Assembly (NCBI RefSeq): GCF_002910915.1
Contig: NZ_NEUF01000019.1
Coordinates: 1-35,043 of the forward strand
Length of the DNA stretch: 35,043 nt
Direction: 5' to 3'
Source: Streptomyces sp. SM10
GTDB lineage: Bacteria > Actinomycetota > Actinomycetes > Streptomycetales > Streptomycetaceae
Shown: positions 15,678 through 23,758 of the stretch, piece after piece
How the letters are laid out: every line of letters begins with the position of its first letter
How positions within the stretch are numbered: position 1 is the stretch's first letter
Position numbers and translations under genes: made by a program
Notes under the pieces: model-generated
What the model saw: only the letters and a program-made list of their open reading frames with translations
What the model was told of the DNA's origin: nothing
Database searches by the model: none

Positions 15678-17171
15678 TCAGAGCTGCGTGGGAGCGCGCT
15701 CGGTCAGCCCGTACTTCTGCGCGAGGGTGTTCCACAGCCCCGAGGCCTTCCGCTTGGCCGCGGTTGCCTCCCCGCTGGACGCGTTGGCCTTGGCTGTCGC
15801 GTCGGTGGAGCGGGCCTTGCCGCCCTTGCAGACCTTCTTGTCGGACTTGGCCTGACCGGCCCAGGCCGCGTAGTGGTCGTCGGCCTCCGCCGACGCCTGC
15901 CACGCCTTGTTCAGGGACGCCTTCAGTTCGGCGTTGTCCGGGAGCTGGTCGACGCTCAGCGCCTCGAGCCGGGTGACCAGGCCCCGGCGCTGCTGGGCGG
16001 CGCTCTTCAGGTCGGAGGCCGCCTGGTCGAGCGCCCGGCAGCTCTTGATCTTCTCCACGGCACCGATCACCGCCGACCGGCTGTTGTTGCTGTCCGCGAG
16101 CAGCTTGTCGAGGGCCTCGGCCTGCGGCTTCGCGGGGTCGGCCGCCGGGGTCGTGGGCGCGCTCCCGGACGAACTCTGCGCCGCCACGGGCTGCTTGTCG
16201 TCCGAAGGGCCCTCGTCGCCCCCGCTCATCAGTGCGCCGGCGCCGAGCCCGATGACGGCACAGCCGACGACGACCGCCCCGATCAGGGGGATGTGCGCCG
16301 ACCGTCTGCGGGGCGCGCCCCGGCCCTCGTCCGGGACCTGCGCTCCGGAGCCCGGGTATCCGTCGTGGGGGCCCTGCGGGCCCGACGCGTAGGGGAGGCC
16401 GTCCTGCGGCGGCTGCTGGCCGCCCGGGGCGCCCTGGTGGGTCCGGGGCGGCTGCTGCTGGTGCCCGGGGTCGAAGCGGGGCATCTGCTGCGTGGAGCCC
16501 GCGGGCTCCTCGCTCCGGAAGAGGCTGTCGAACTCGGCGGGGGGCTGCCGGTCGCCCGGGGCTCCGGGCCGGATGCCGTAGGGGGCACCGCCGGGCACGG
16601 GGGGTATGTACTGGGTCGCATCGGCGTCGGACGGCTGCCCGGCGGCGGTGGTCGGCTCCAGGTACTGCGTGGACTCCGCCGCGCGCTCGGGCGGCATCCC
16701 TCCGGGGAGGGCGCCGCCGGGGACGGGCGCGATGTACTGCGTGGCGTCGGCGTCCCCGCCCGGCCCCTGCCCCAGGGGCGCGGCCTCGGGCGGCAGTGGC
16801 TGGGCGTACGCCTGCTGCTGGTGCTGGTGCTGGTGCTGGTGCTGGTGCTGGTGCTGGTAGGGATCGTGCTGCTGCTGGTACGCGTCCTGCTGCGGGGCGT
16901 ACTGCTGGTACTGCCCGTGCTGCTGGTGCACGTCCTGCTGGTGCTGCTCCGGCGGCAGCTGACCGGGTGGCAGGCCCTCCTGGTGGGTGTCCTGCGGCCC
17001 CCAGGGCCGGCCCCACGGCTGCCCGCCCGCAGGGACGGCCTGGTCCTGCTGCCCGCCGGCCTGGCCCCCCGTGTTCCAGGGGGATCCACCCTCCGCGGGC
17101 AGCACGACACCTTCGTGTGCGGGCCGTACAGCGGGAAGCTGCGGCTCGTCACCCTGTCCGCTCTGCGTCAC
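15678..17171 (-). CDS. Single-pass membrane protein with a Q/H/P-rich cytoplasmic N-terminus and TQYI repeats
   Basis: A 497-residue protein of unknown function. Residues 1-290 are low-complexity, rich in Gln, Pro, His and Gly, including an (HQ)6 run at 107-118. Four similar motifs recur: ATQYI (143-147), STQYL (167-171), ATQYI (185-189) and STQQM (226-230), two of them inside a repeated DADATQYI.PVPGGA block. A basic RRR stop-transfer (288-290) precedes one membrane helix at about 295-315. The outer domain (320-497) is helical and charged, with two Cys (in IKSCRAL and KKVCKGG) that could form a disulfide. The GTG start at 17171 has GTAGGAG seven bases upstream. The repeated Thr-Gln motifs may be kinase or FHA docking sites; this is inference. 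Confidence 0.85.
   Translation of the reverse strand: MTQSGQGDEPQLPAVRPAHEGVVLPAEGGSPWNTGGQAGGQQDQAVPAGGQPWGRPWGPQDTHQEGLPPGQLPPEQHQQDVHQQHGQYQQYAPQQDAYQQQHDPYQHQHQHQHQHQHQQQAYAQPLPPEAAPLGQGPGGDADATQYIAPVPGGALPGGMPPERAAESTQYLEPTTAAGQPSDADATQYIPPVPGGAPYGIRPGAPGDRQPPAEFDSLFRSEEPAGSTQQMPRFDPGHQQQPPRTHQGAPGGQQPPQDGLPYASGPQGPHDGYPGSGAQVPDEGRGAPRRRSAHIPLIGAVVVGCAVIGLGAGALMSGGDEGPSDDKQPVAAQSSSGSAPTTPAADPAKPQAEALDKLLADSNNSRSAVIGAVEKIKSCRALDQAASDLKSAAQQRRGLVTRLEALSVDQLPDNAELKASLNKAWQASAEADDHYAAWAGQAKSDKKVCKGGKARSTDATAKANASSGEATAAKRKASGLWNTLAQKYGLTERAPTQL
16818..16853. repeat. In-frame hexanucleotide repeat (CTGGTG)6 encoding His-Gln
   Basis: Six perfect copies of CTGGTG (CACCAG on the coding strand), followed by further imperfect CTG units. 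It lies within the Q/H-rich region of the membrane protein. Copy-number changes would lengthen or shorten the HQ run without shifting the frame. Confidence 0.85.
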
Positions 17172-17239
17172 CGGGACTCCTACGTGTGAACCTATGGAAT
17201 CGTCGGTTCACGCTACCGGGTGCCCGCGGCCGGGCGCCA

Positions 17240-17255
17240 AGCGCCCAAGGGCGCT
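17240..17255 (-). terminator. Hairpin after the NsdA-type gene
   Basis: AGCGCCC-AA-GGGCGCT, a 7-bp perfect stem with a two-base gap, about 75 bases past the stop of the gene ending at 17332 and about 70 bases upstream of the membrane-protein start. Probably a terminator; no T-run follows. Confidence 0.45.
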
Positions 17256-17331
17256 CACCACCCCTTCACACCGCGGGTGACACCTACGGCACCAACGGCG
17301 CTGTTCACCGTCAACTCGCCGTGGGCGCCGG

Positions 17332-18714
17332 TCAGGCGGCCTGGAGTTCCAGCCTGGCACCGAACTCCCGGACCGCGGGCTGGTCGGCGTACGGCTCGAA
17401 CCGGAGCTGGAGATCGTCGAGATATTCGGCACCCCGGCTGGAGCGCACCGTCCCCAGGAGCTCCATCGCCCGCAACCCGGTGTGGCACGCCTGCTCCACC
17501 TCACGCTGCTGCACCTGCGCCGTGGCCAGCAGCACCAGGCCGATGCCCCGGCGCCTGGTGCGGGACTCCGGGAGCGCGGCCAGGGCCTCCTTCGCCCGGC
17601 GGGCGGCCGGCTCGGCCTGCCCCAGGTCCCGGTGGCAGTGCGCCAGCTCGTCGGCGAGGTATCCCGCGTCGAAGTGGGCGATCCAGCCGGGGTCGTCGCC
17701 GGAGTCGGGGTCCGCCTGCTCCAGTGCGGCCAGCGCCCGGCCCGCCGCGACCTGACAGGTACGGGCGTCGCCCATCAGCGCGTGGCCCCGGGCCTCCGCC
17801 GCGTGGAACATCGCCTCCGCCCGCGGGGTCACCCGCCCCCGCGCGCCCTCCTGCGCGGCCCGCGCCAGCTGGGCGATCTCGCGCGGGTTGCCGAGCTGCG
17901 CCGCGAGATGGCTCATCGACGCGGCCAGCACATAGCCGCCGTACGCCCGGTCGCCCGCGGCCTGGGCCAGGCGCAGCGCCTGGATGTAGTACCGCTGGGC
18001 CAGCCCCGGCTGACCGGTGTCGACGGCCATGTACCCGGCGAGCTCGGTGAGCCGGGCGACCGCGCCGAACAGCTCGCGGCCGACCGATTCGCGGTACGAC
18101 CCCGAAAGGAGCCCGGACACCACGCTGTTGAGGTAGTGCACCAGGACGGGCCGGACGTGCCCGCTGCCGAAGCGGTGGTCCAGGTCGACGAGCGCGGCGG
18201 TCATCGCCTTCACCGCCGCCACGTCCGGCATCCCGACCCTGCTCCCGGCCGTCCGCGCCACCTGCGGGTCCGCGCCCGAGATCAGCCAGTCGCGGCTGGG
18301 CTCGACCAGCGCCGAGGCGGCCACCGCCGACCCGGACAGCAGATCGCGGCGGCCCACGTCGCTGCGCCAGAGCTCGCAGACCTGCTCGACCGCGCCGAGC
18401 ACGGTGGGCGCGAACTGCAGGCCGACGCCGGAGGCCAGGCTCTTGCCGTTGGCCATGCCGATCTCGTCGATCGTGACCGTGCGGCCGAGCTTGCGGCCGA
18501 TCGCCTCGGCGACGATTCCGGGCGCCCTGCCGCGTGGTTGCTGTCCGCGGAGCCAGCGGGCCACCGAGGTCTTGTCGTAGCGGAGGTCGAGCCCCCGTTC
18601 CGCCCCGACCATGTTGACCCGGCGCGCGAGGCCGGCGTTGGAGCACGCCGCCTCCTGGATGAGCGTCTGGAGCCGTTCGTTCGGCTGTCGTGCGACGAGA
18701 GGCCTGGCTGCCAT
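17332..18714 (-). CDS. NsdA-type transcriptional regulator (XRE helix-turn-helix plus TPR-like repeats)
   Basis: A 460-residue cytoplasmic regulator. The N-terminal 80 residues hold an XRE-like helix-turn-helix: NERLQTLIQEAACSNAGLARRVNMVG, YDKTSVARWLRGQQPRG, PGIVAEAIGRKLGRTVTIDEIG. The rest is built of alpha-helical TPR-like repeats, for example QRYYIQALRLAQAAGDRAYGGYVLA and ARRAKEALAALPES. The pattern matches the Streptomyces family that includes NsdA, a negative regulator of sporulation and antibiotic production; I cannot tell which paralogue this is. The ATG at 18714 has AGGGGGAA directly upstream. A 25-bp operator-like inverted repeat lies in its leader. It is divergent from the prim-pol gene. 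Confidence 0.85.
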   Translation of the reverse strand: MAARPLVARQPNERLQTLIQEAACSNAGLARRVNMVGAERGLDLRYDKTSVARWLRGQQPRGRAPGIVAEAIGRKLGRTVTIDEIGMANGKSLASGVGLQFAPTVLGAVEQVCELWRSDVGRRDLLSGSAVAASALVEPSRDWLISGADPQVARTAGSRVGMPDVAAVKAMTAALVDLDHRFGSGHVRPVLVHYLNSVVSGLLSGSYRESVGRELFGAVARLTELAGYMAVDTGQPGLAQRYYIQALRLAQAAGDRAYGGYVLAASMSHLAAQLGNPREIAQLARAAQEGARGRVTPRAEAMFHAAEARGHALMGDARTCQVAAGRALAALEQADPDSGDDPGWIAHFDAGYLADELAHCHRDLGQAEPAARRAKEALAALPESRTRRRGIGLVLLATAQVQQREVEQACHTGLRAMELLGTVRSSRGAEYLDDLQLRFEPYADQPAVREFGARLELQAA

Positions 18715-18731
18715 TTTTCCCCCTGAGACCG

Positions 18732-18756
18732 CAGTGATTCAGTGAAGCAATCACTG
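18732..18756. promoter_or_regulatory. Operator-like inverted repeat upstream of the NsdA-type gene
   Basis: CAGTGATT at 18732-18739 and AATCACTG at 18749-18756 form perfect 8-bp arms around nine bases. The centre is 30 bases upstream of the ATG at 18714. A second CAGTGA within the spacer makes an overlapping direct repeat. Its position suggests repression or autoregulation of this gene. Confidence 0.5.
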
Positions 18757-18969
18757 CCCGGCACGGCACGAGAAATGCGCATATTCATCTGTATCGGGTA
18801 CGAGCGGCGGTGCGTTGGCACAGTCGTGCAAGTGGTTACCCCCGCACCGGTGCACTCGCTCGCGCGCGCCCCCGCCCATGCCTCCGTGCGCCCCATATGC
18901 AGGATCGATACGCCGCGAAGGGCGCACGCGCGCCCGTAACCCGGGGTGGCGCCGGGAGTTGAGTGGGGC

Positions 18970-19647
18970 GTGGAAGAGCCCATCGGAGTGACGGAAGCCG
19001 CCCAGGTCCCCCAGCAGCGGAGCGAACAGCTGCTCGAGGCCGCCGCCTGGTACGCCCAGGAGCGGCACTGGGACGTGTTCCCCGGCACCTGGCTGGAGGC
19101 CGTCGGGGGGACGGAGCGCTGCTCGTGCGGTGCGCCCGCCTGCGCCGCCCCCGGGGCCCATCCCACCCGGGCCGACTGGGCGGGCCAGGCGACCGGCAGC
19201 GGCGCCGCCGCACGCCGGATGTGGTCCCGGCAGCCGGGCTCGTCGGTCCTCCTGCCGGCCGGCCGGACCTTCGACGCCCTGGACGTACCGGAGTCGGCCG
19301 GCTTCCTGGCCCTGGCCAGGATGGAGCGGATGGGGCTCACGCTGGGCCCGGTGACGCGCACACCGGACCGCCGGATGCTGTTCTTCGCCCTGCCGGGCGC
19401 CGCGGCCAAGGCCCCCGAGCTCGTGGACCAACTGGGCTGGGACGCCAGGGCGATCGGGCTCGTGGGGCGCGGCGAGGGCGACTACGTGGCGGGGCCGCCG
19501 ACCCGGATGGCCGGGCGGGGCGCCGTGCAGTGGGCCCGCCGCCCGTCCCGGGCCGATCTCTGGCTGCCCGACGCGGACGAGCTGATCAGCCCGCTCGCGT
19601 ACGCCTGTGCCCGGGAAGCGGCCGACGCCCGGAGCCGTCTTTCGTAG
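18970..19647 (+). CDS. Prim-pol (bifunctional DNA primase/polymerase) domain protein, small
   Basis: A 225-residue protein. The segment RHWDVFPGTWLEAVGGTERCSCGAPACAAPGAHPTRADW matches the start of actinobacterial prim-pol domains, including the CSCG..C..PG.HP cluster, and GPPTRMAGRGAVQWARRP resembles the later PPS-type strand. Where active archaeo-eukaryotic primases show an Asp-hydrophobic-Asp pair, this protein has FDALDVPES, so catalysis is uncertain and it may be a non-catalytic relative. No helicase domain follows. Start: GTG at 18970 was chosen because homologues, as I recall them, open MEE.IGVTEAAQ; GTG at 18946 and 18988 are alternatives. It is divergent from the NsdA-type gene, and its stop overlaps a TAGGGT box before the ABC operon. 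Confidence 0.75.
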   Translation: MEEPIGVTEAAQVPQQRSEQLLEAAAWYAQERHWDVFPGTWLEAVGGTERCSCGAPACAAPGAHPTRADWAGQATGSGAAARRMWSRQPGSSVLLPAGRTFDALDVPESAGFLALARMERMGLTLGPVTRTPDRRMLFFALPGAAAKAPELVDQLGWDARAIGLVGRGEGDYVAGPPTRMAGRGAVQWARRPSRADLWLPDADELISPLAYACAREAADARSRLS

Positions 19648-19650
19648 GGT
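19645..19650 (+). promoter_or_regulatory. Putative -10 box of the ABC transporter operon
   Basis: TAGGGT fits the TANNNT pattern and overlaps the TAG stop of the prim-pol gene. It would start transcription near 19657, leaving a leader of about 29 bases with AAAGG before the ATG at 19686. No clear -35 was found. Confidence 0.35.
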
Positions 19651-19685
19651 GGTCCCCACACGCGGGGATATCGAAAGGCAGTGCC

Positions 19686-20510
19686 ATGCCGGACCAGGCG
19701 AACAGCGCAGGCGGAACCGAGTTGGCGGGTGTGGCTCCAGCACCACGACCCGCCGTGCGGGTGGAGGGGCTGTGGAAACGGTTCGGGGAGCAGATCGCGG
19801 TCGGGGGGATCGATCTGGACCTGCCGGCGGGCAAGTTCATCGGTCTCGTCGGCCCCAACGGCGCGGGGAAGACCACCACGCTCTCGATGGTGACCGGGCT
19901 GCTCAGGCCTGACATGGGCCGCATCGAGGTCGGCGGCCACGACGTGTGGCGGGACCCCGTCGAGGTGAAGTCCCGGATCGGGGTGCTCCCTGAGGGACTG
20001 CGGCTCTTCGAGCGCCTCTCGGGACGTGAACTCCTCGGCTACACCGGCCGGCTGCGCGGCCTGCCGGGCTCGGAGGTGGACAAGCGGGCCACCCAGCTGC
20101 TCGACGTCCTGGACCTCGCGGGATCCCAGCACAAGCTCGTCGTGGACTACTCGACCGGGATGCGCAAGAAGATCGGGCTGGCGTCGGCCCTGCTGCACAA
20201 CCCCGAGGTCCTCTTCCTCGACGAGCCGTTCGAGGGCGTCGACCCGGTGTCGGCACAGACCATCCGCGGGGTGCTGGAGCGCTACACCCGCTCCGGCGCC
20301 ACCGTGGTCTTCTCCAGCCATGTGATGGAGCTCGTCGAGTCCCTCTGCGACTGGGTGGCCGTGATGGCTGCGGGCCGGATCAGGGCCCAGGGCACGCTGG
20401 ACGAGGTGCGCGGGGACGCGGCCTCCCTCCAGGACGCCTTCCTCGAACTGGTCGGCGCGGGCGCGCGGGACACCGGGAAGTCCCTGGACTGGCTGGGCGG
20501 TGCCCGATGA
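19686..20510 (+). CDS. ABC transporter ATP-binding protein (ABC-2 type)
   Basis: A 274-residue nucleotide-binding subunit. Walker A is GPNGAGKTT (56-64), the Q-loop region is SRIGVLPEGLRLFE (Glu replaces the usual Gln), the signature is YSTGMRKKIGLA, Walker B is VLFLDEPFEGVDP, and the switch His is in SSHVMELVE. It resembles the ATPase partners of ABC-2 exporters for drugs, lipids or ions. The last four bases overlap the start of the next gene (ATGA), which encodes the membrane subunit. The ATG has GAAAGG about nine bases upstream. The substrate is unknown, and no regulator or biosynthetic gene next door suggests one. Confidence 0.93.
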   Translation: MPDQANSAGGTELAGVAPAPRPAVRVEGLWKRFGEQIAVGGIDLDLPAGKFIGLVGPNGAGKTTTLSMVTGLLRPDMGRIEVGGHDVWRDPVEVKSRIGVLPEGLRLFERLSGRELLGYTGRLRGLPGSEVDKRATQLLDVLDLAGSQHKLVVDYSTGMRKKIGLASALLHNPEVLFLDEPFEGVDPVSAQTIRGVLERYTRSGATVVFSSHVMELVESLCDWVAVMAAGRIRAQGTLDEVRGDAASLQDAFLELVGAGARDTGKSLDWLGGAR

Positions 20511-22150
20511 CGGTGCTGGACGCCCCCGCGGGGACCACCGTCCCGGCCGTGCCCGGTCAGGGGCTCGTCCCCGTCTTCGTACGGCTCAAACTGACGCTGC
20601 TGCGCAACGGTCTGCGCCAGTCGTCCGGGCGGCGGGCCGCCTACATCGCGTCCCTCGTCGTGACCGTGCTGCTCGCGGCGGGTCAGGTGATCGGCCTGGT
20701 CGCGCTCCGCGGCCACGCGCAGGCGGGCACGCTCGTGGTGCTGCTGACGGCGGTGGTGGCGCTGGGCTGGGCGGTGATGCCGCTGTTCTTCCCGAGCGGC
20801 GACGAGACCCTGGACCCGAGCCGACTGGTGATGCTGCCGCTGAGGCCCCGTCCGCTGGTCGGGGCGCTGCTGGTGGCCTCGCTGGTCGGCATCGGGCCGC
20901 TCTTCACGCTCGCCCTGGTCCTCGGCTCGGTGATCGCGGTGGCGCACGGCGTGGCGGCGGTGGCCTTCGGGGTCGTCGCGGTCCCGCTGACGCTGCTGGT
21001 CTGTGTGGCGCTGGCACGGTCCGTCGCCACGGCCAACATCCGGCTGCTGACCTCACGCAAGGGCCGCGACCTCGCCGTGCTCAGCGGGCTGGTGATCGCG
21101 GTGGGCATCCAGTTCGTCAACTTCGGTGCCCAGCGCCTCGGCCGGGCCGGCGGGCTGTCCTCGCTCGAACCCGTCGCGGACGTGGTGCGGTGGCTCCCGC
21201 CGGCCTCCGCGCTCGGGGCGGTGGGGTCCGCCTCCGAGGGGTCCTACGGTGCGGCGCTCGGGCAGTTGCTCCTCTCGGTGCTCGCGCTGGGAGCCCTGCT
21301 GTGGCTGTGGCAGCGGAGCCTGGAGAAGCTGATGACCGCGCCGGACGGCTCCACGATCGCCGCCGCCGAACCGTCCGCCGGCCGGTCCGGCACGGACCGC
21401 TCCGGGCTTTTCGCCCTGCTTCCCGAGGGACGTACGGCCACGGTGATGCAGCGGAGCCTTCGGTACGTCGTGCGGGATCCCAAGACCAAGGCGTCCTGGG
21501 TGACGGCCCTGGCGATCGGCTTGATCGTGCCCGTGCTCAACGCGGTGCAGGGGACGGGGTCCGTCTACTTCGCCTGCTTCGCGGCCGGGATGCTCGGCAT
21601 GCAGATGTACAACCAGTTCGGTCAGGACACCTCCGCCTTCTGGATGGTGGCGCTGTCGGTCTCCTCGACCCGGGACGCCTATCTCGAACTGCGGGCGCGG
21701 GCCCTCGCGTTGCTGCTGATCACCCTGCCGTACACGGTCCTGGTGACGGTGGTGACCGCGGCGGTGCTCGGGGACTGGGCCGCGCTGCCGGGTGTGGTGG
21801 GGCTGTCGTTCGCCCTGCTCGGCGCGATGCTGGCGACGGGCGCCCTGGCCTCGGCGCTGTTCCCGTACTCGATCCCGCAGGACGGGGCGTTCAAGAACGT
21901 CGTGCCGGGGCAGGCCGGGCTCGCCTGGATCTCCATCCTCGGCGGCATGGTGGCGTCCGCGGTGCTCAGCGGGCCCGTGATCGGGCTGACGATCTGGCTG
22001 CACGTGGCGGGGCATCAGGACCTGCTGTGGCTGCTGCTGCCGGTGGGAGCGGTGTACGGGGCGTTCATCGGGTGGCTGGGCGTACGGCTGGCGGCTCCAC
22101 GGGCGGCGGACCGGCTCCCGGAGATCCTGGCCGCGGTCAGCAAGGGCTGA
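20507..22150 (+). CDS. ABC transporter membrane subunit
   Basis: A 547-residue polytopic membrane protein with about 12 hydrophobic segments, for example AAYIASLVVTVLLAAGQVIGL, LLVASLVGIGPLFTLALVLGSVIAV and VVGLSFALLGAMLATGALASALF. The central hydrophilic region (about 265-315) contains DGSTIAAAEPSAGRSGTDRSG. The large size suggests two fused ABC-2-like halves. The start overlaps the ATPase stop by four bases, so the two are coupled and form one transporter. A 17-bp direct repeat and a GC-rich stretch follow; no clear terminator. Confidence 0.9.
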   Translation: MTVLDAPAGTTVPAVPGQGLVPVFVRLKLTLLRNGLRQSSGRRAAYIASLVVTVLLAAGQVIGLVALRGHAQAGTLVVLLTAVVALGWAVMPLFFPSGDETLDPSRLVMLPLRPRPLVGALLVASLVGIGPLFTLALVLGSVIAVAHGVAAVAFGVVAVPLTLLVCVALARSVATANIRLLTSRKGRDLAVLSGLVIAVGIQFVNFGAQRLGRAGGLSSLEPVADVVRWLPPASALGAVGSASEGSYGAALGQLLLSVLALGALLWLWQRSLEKLMTAPDGSTIAAAEPSAGRSGTDRSGLFALLPEGRTATVMQRSLRYVVRDPKTKASWVTALAIGLIVPVLNAVQGTGSVYFACFAAGMLGMQMYNQFGQDTSAFWMVALSVSSTRDAYLELRARALALLLITLPYTVLVTVVTAAVLGDWAALPGVVGLSFALLGAMLATGALASALFPYSIPQDGAFKNVVPGQAGLAWISILGGMVASAVLSGPVIGLTIWLHVAGHQDLLWLLLPVGAVYGAFIGWLGVRLAAPRAADRLPEILAAVSKG

Positions 22151-22230
22151 GGTTCGGGCCGAGGGCCCGGGGGACGTGGGGCCTCCGGGTCGGAGGGCTT
22201 CCGGGGCGGAGCGAGCACCTTCCCGGGTCC

Positions 22231-22264
22231 AGGAGGCCTCCGGGATCAGGAGGCTTCCGGGATC
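22231..22264. repeat. Two tandem 17-bp repeats next to the hydrolase stop
   Basis: AGGAGGCCTCCGGGATC at 22231-22247 and AGGAGGCTTCCGGGATC at 22248-22264 differ at one base. The second copy runs into the stop codon of the hydrolase gene. Similar GGCCTCCGGG and GGCTTCCGGG words occur just upstream (22180-22206). Probably slippage in an untranslated region. Confidence 0.6.
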
Positions 22265-23180
22265 AGGGGCTGACGGGTTCCCGGAAGCCCTCGGCCAGCT
22301 GTTCCAGGAACGGCTCCACCGCTCTGCGCCAGTCCTCCGGCCGGTCGTAGTGGACGAGGTGGCCGGCGTCCTCCACCTCGGCGTACTGCCCGCGCGGCAG
22401 GACGCGGACCATCTCCTGGGCCTCCGCCCTGCCCAGCTCCCCCTCGATCCCGCGCAGGACCAGGGTGGGGCAGCGCACCTGCGCCAGTTCCTCCCAGTGG
22501 GCGTCGTAGACCCAGGTGGCCCGGGACGTCAGCATCTGCTCCTGGGAGAACACGGGCCGCCAGCCGTCGGAGCCCTCGGCCATCACCTCGGCGAAGAACT
22601 CACCGCGGGAGGGGTTGGGCCGCTCCACCCAGGGGTCGTCCTCGCCGAACCACTTCCGCACCTCGGCCAGGGTCGCGAAGGGCAGTGGCCAGGCGTTGAA
22701 CCAGTCCTCCCACTCGCGCTGCGAGGCCGCCCCGAGAGCGGAGGCCCGCATGTCGCAGATGATCAGCGCCTTGACGAGATCGGGGCGCTTCGCGGCGAGC
22801 TGCCACGCGGTGAGCGCGCCCATCGAGTGCCCGATGAGGGTGACCGGGGCGAGACCGAGCTGTTCGATCGCGGCCTCGGCGTCCGCGACGTAGGCGTCAC
22901 GGGTGTACGGGCCGTCGGCGGGCTTGGCGCTGCGCCCGTGGCCCCGCTGGTCGAGACCGACCGGCCGGTGGCGTTCGGAGAGCCAGCGTGCGGTGGAGGC
23001 CCAGTGCGTGGCCCGGCCCATCAGTCCGTGGAGCATTAAGATCCCCGGGGCCTGCCCGGCCTCCGGTCGCTCCTTGGGCTGGTCGGCGAACTCCCAGGCC
23101 GCGAGGCGTGCACCGTCCGATCCGGTCACATCGATGCGCCGCACCATAGGTTCTGGCACCCCCTTCGGGTCCTCGATCAC
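22263..23180 (-). CDS. Alpha/beta hydrolase with a TTA codon
   Basis: A 305-residue alpha/beta-fold hydrolase. Seen: LMLHGLMGRATHW (oxyanion-hole HG), GLDQRGHGRSAKP, the nucleophile elbow GHSMG, and the catalytic His in DAGHLVHYD. A CPTLVLRG strand precedes the likely acid region. The substrate is unknown; esterase, haloperoxidase-like and epoxide hydrolase relatives share these motifs. Leu48 is encoded by TTA (23037-23039), the only TTA I found in a real gene here, so translation should depend on the bldA tRNA. Start: GTG at 23180 has GAGGA about ten bases upstream; ATG at 23147 is an alternative. A LexA-like box lies 25 bases upstream. Confidence 0.88.
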   Translation of the reverse strand: MIEDPKGVPEPMVRRIDVTGSDGARLAAWEFADQPKERPEAGQAPGILMLHGLMGRATHWASTARWLSERHRPVGLDQRGHGRSAKPADGPYTRDAYVADAEAAIEQLGLAPVTLIGHSMGALTAWQLAAKRPDLVKALIICDMRASALGAASQREWEDWFNAWPLPFATLAEVRKWFGEDDPWVERPNPSRGEFFAEVMAEGSDGWRPVFSQEQMLTSRATWVYDAHWEELAQVRCPTLVLRGIEGELGRAEAQEMVRVLPRGQYAEVEDAGHLVHYDRPEDWRRAVEPFLEQLAEGFREPVSP

Positions 23181-23204
23181 CGTGTGTTCGTCCTCGCCAG
23201 ACTA

Positions 23205-23220
23205 TCGAACTCTTATTCGA
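23205..23220 (-). promoter_or_regulatory. LexA-type SOS box before the hydrolase gene
   Basis: On the plus strand TCGAACTCTTATTCGA has the 16-bp layout TCGAAC-N4-GTTCGA of actinobacterial and Bacillus SOS boxes, with one mismatch (A for G). On the minus strand it abuts TAGTCT (23199-23204), a plausible -10 for the hydrolase, so LexA bound here would block that promoter. Confidence 0.5.
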
Positions 23221-23725
23221 AAACCTGCTTCCGGCTCGCAACATCCCACGTTCGAGTGACAGCGGTTCAGGATTGACGACGGCCCCCGAGGGGAGACCCT
23301 CTCCGGGAAGCGGACCACTCGGGGACAGGGGTCCGCGGGGACTGACCTCGAGAGCTCGGGGCTCCGGGTCAGCGCAGGGGAGGACCGGCCCCGGCACCTT
23401 CGGGCGCCGGGGCTGTCCCATGGTCCGGAAGGCGCGGGTCCGCGCTCGTGGCGGCGGTCGGCCGGGGTGATTCGAACACGCCCACCGGCCGCGAGGGCCC
23501 CGGGGAGCGCGGCGGCACGGGAGCACACGGCAGCCACCTCACGGTGCACGTGCCAGTGCGACGGGTGCAATTCCCCGCTCCCTCCCCGGACCGCGCGGCA
23601 GACACTGCCGGCACCCTCAGGTCATCTGCCTGGCCACAGCCTGGCACGCGTTTCGCCCGGGCGCTGCGATTCCGGACGGAAAACAGAAAGCGGGCTTACC
23701 GGCTCACATCTGCACGTGCATCCGC
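23221..23725. other. 505-bp gap with several hairpins, no gene recognised
   Basis: No reading frame here looks like a protein. Perfect short stems occur: GCGGACC with GGTCCGC (about 23313-23338), CCCCGGC with GCCGGGG (23389-23395 and 23406-23412) and CGGCCGG with CCGGCCG (23459-23465 and 23485-23491). The first two have GC-rich loops typical of Streptomyces terminators. The function is not known; a non-coding transcript or several transcription stops between the dmdR1 and hydrolase units are possible. Confidence 0.35.
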
Positions 23726-23758
23726 ACCGGCGCCCGCACATGCGGGCGGGGCGCCGGT
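23726..23758 (-). terminator. Terminator after dmdR1
   Basis: ACCGGCGCC at 23726-23734 pairs with GGCGCCGGT at 23750-23758 (9 bp). An inner CGC-ACAT-GCG (23735-23744) forms a second stem inside. It lies 18 bases past the dmdR1 stop. The hairpin also overlaps the first codons of the antisense ORF. Confidence 0.65.

Noticed and set aside
16800..16960. Possible CRISPR-like or satellite array
   Set aside because: The repeats are in-frame CAG/CAC codons of a Q/H-rich protein with no spacers.
22151..22262. Mobile element end or attachment site in the GC-rich repeat patch
   Set aside because: Only short slipped copies of a 17-bp word; no integrase, transposase or tRNA nearby.
23459..23491. tRNA-like T-loop (minus strand GTGTTCGAATCAC)
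   Set aside because: No matching acceptor, D-arm or anticodon arm at the right distance; the bases fit a simple CGGCCGG/CCGGCCG hairpin better.
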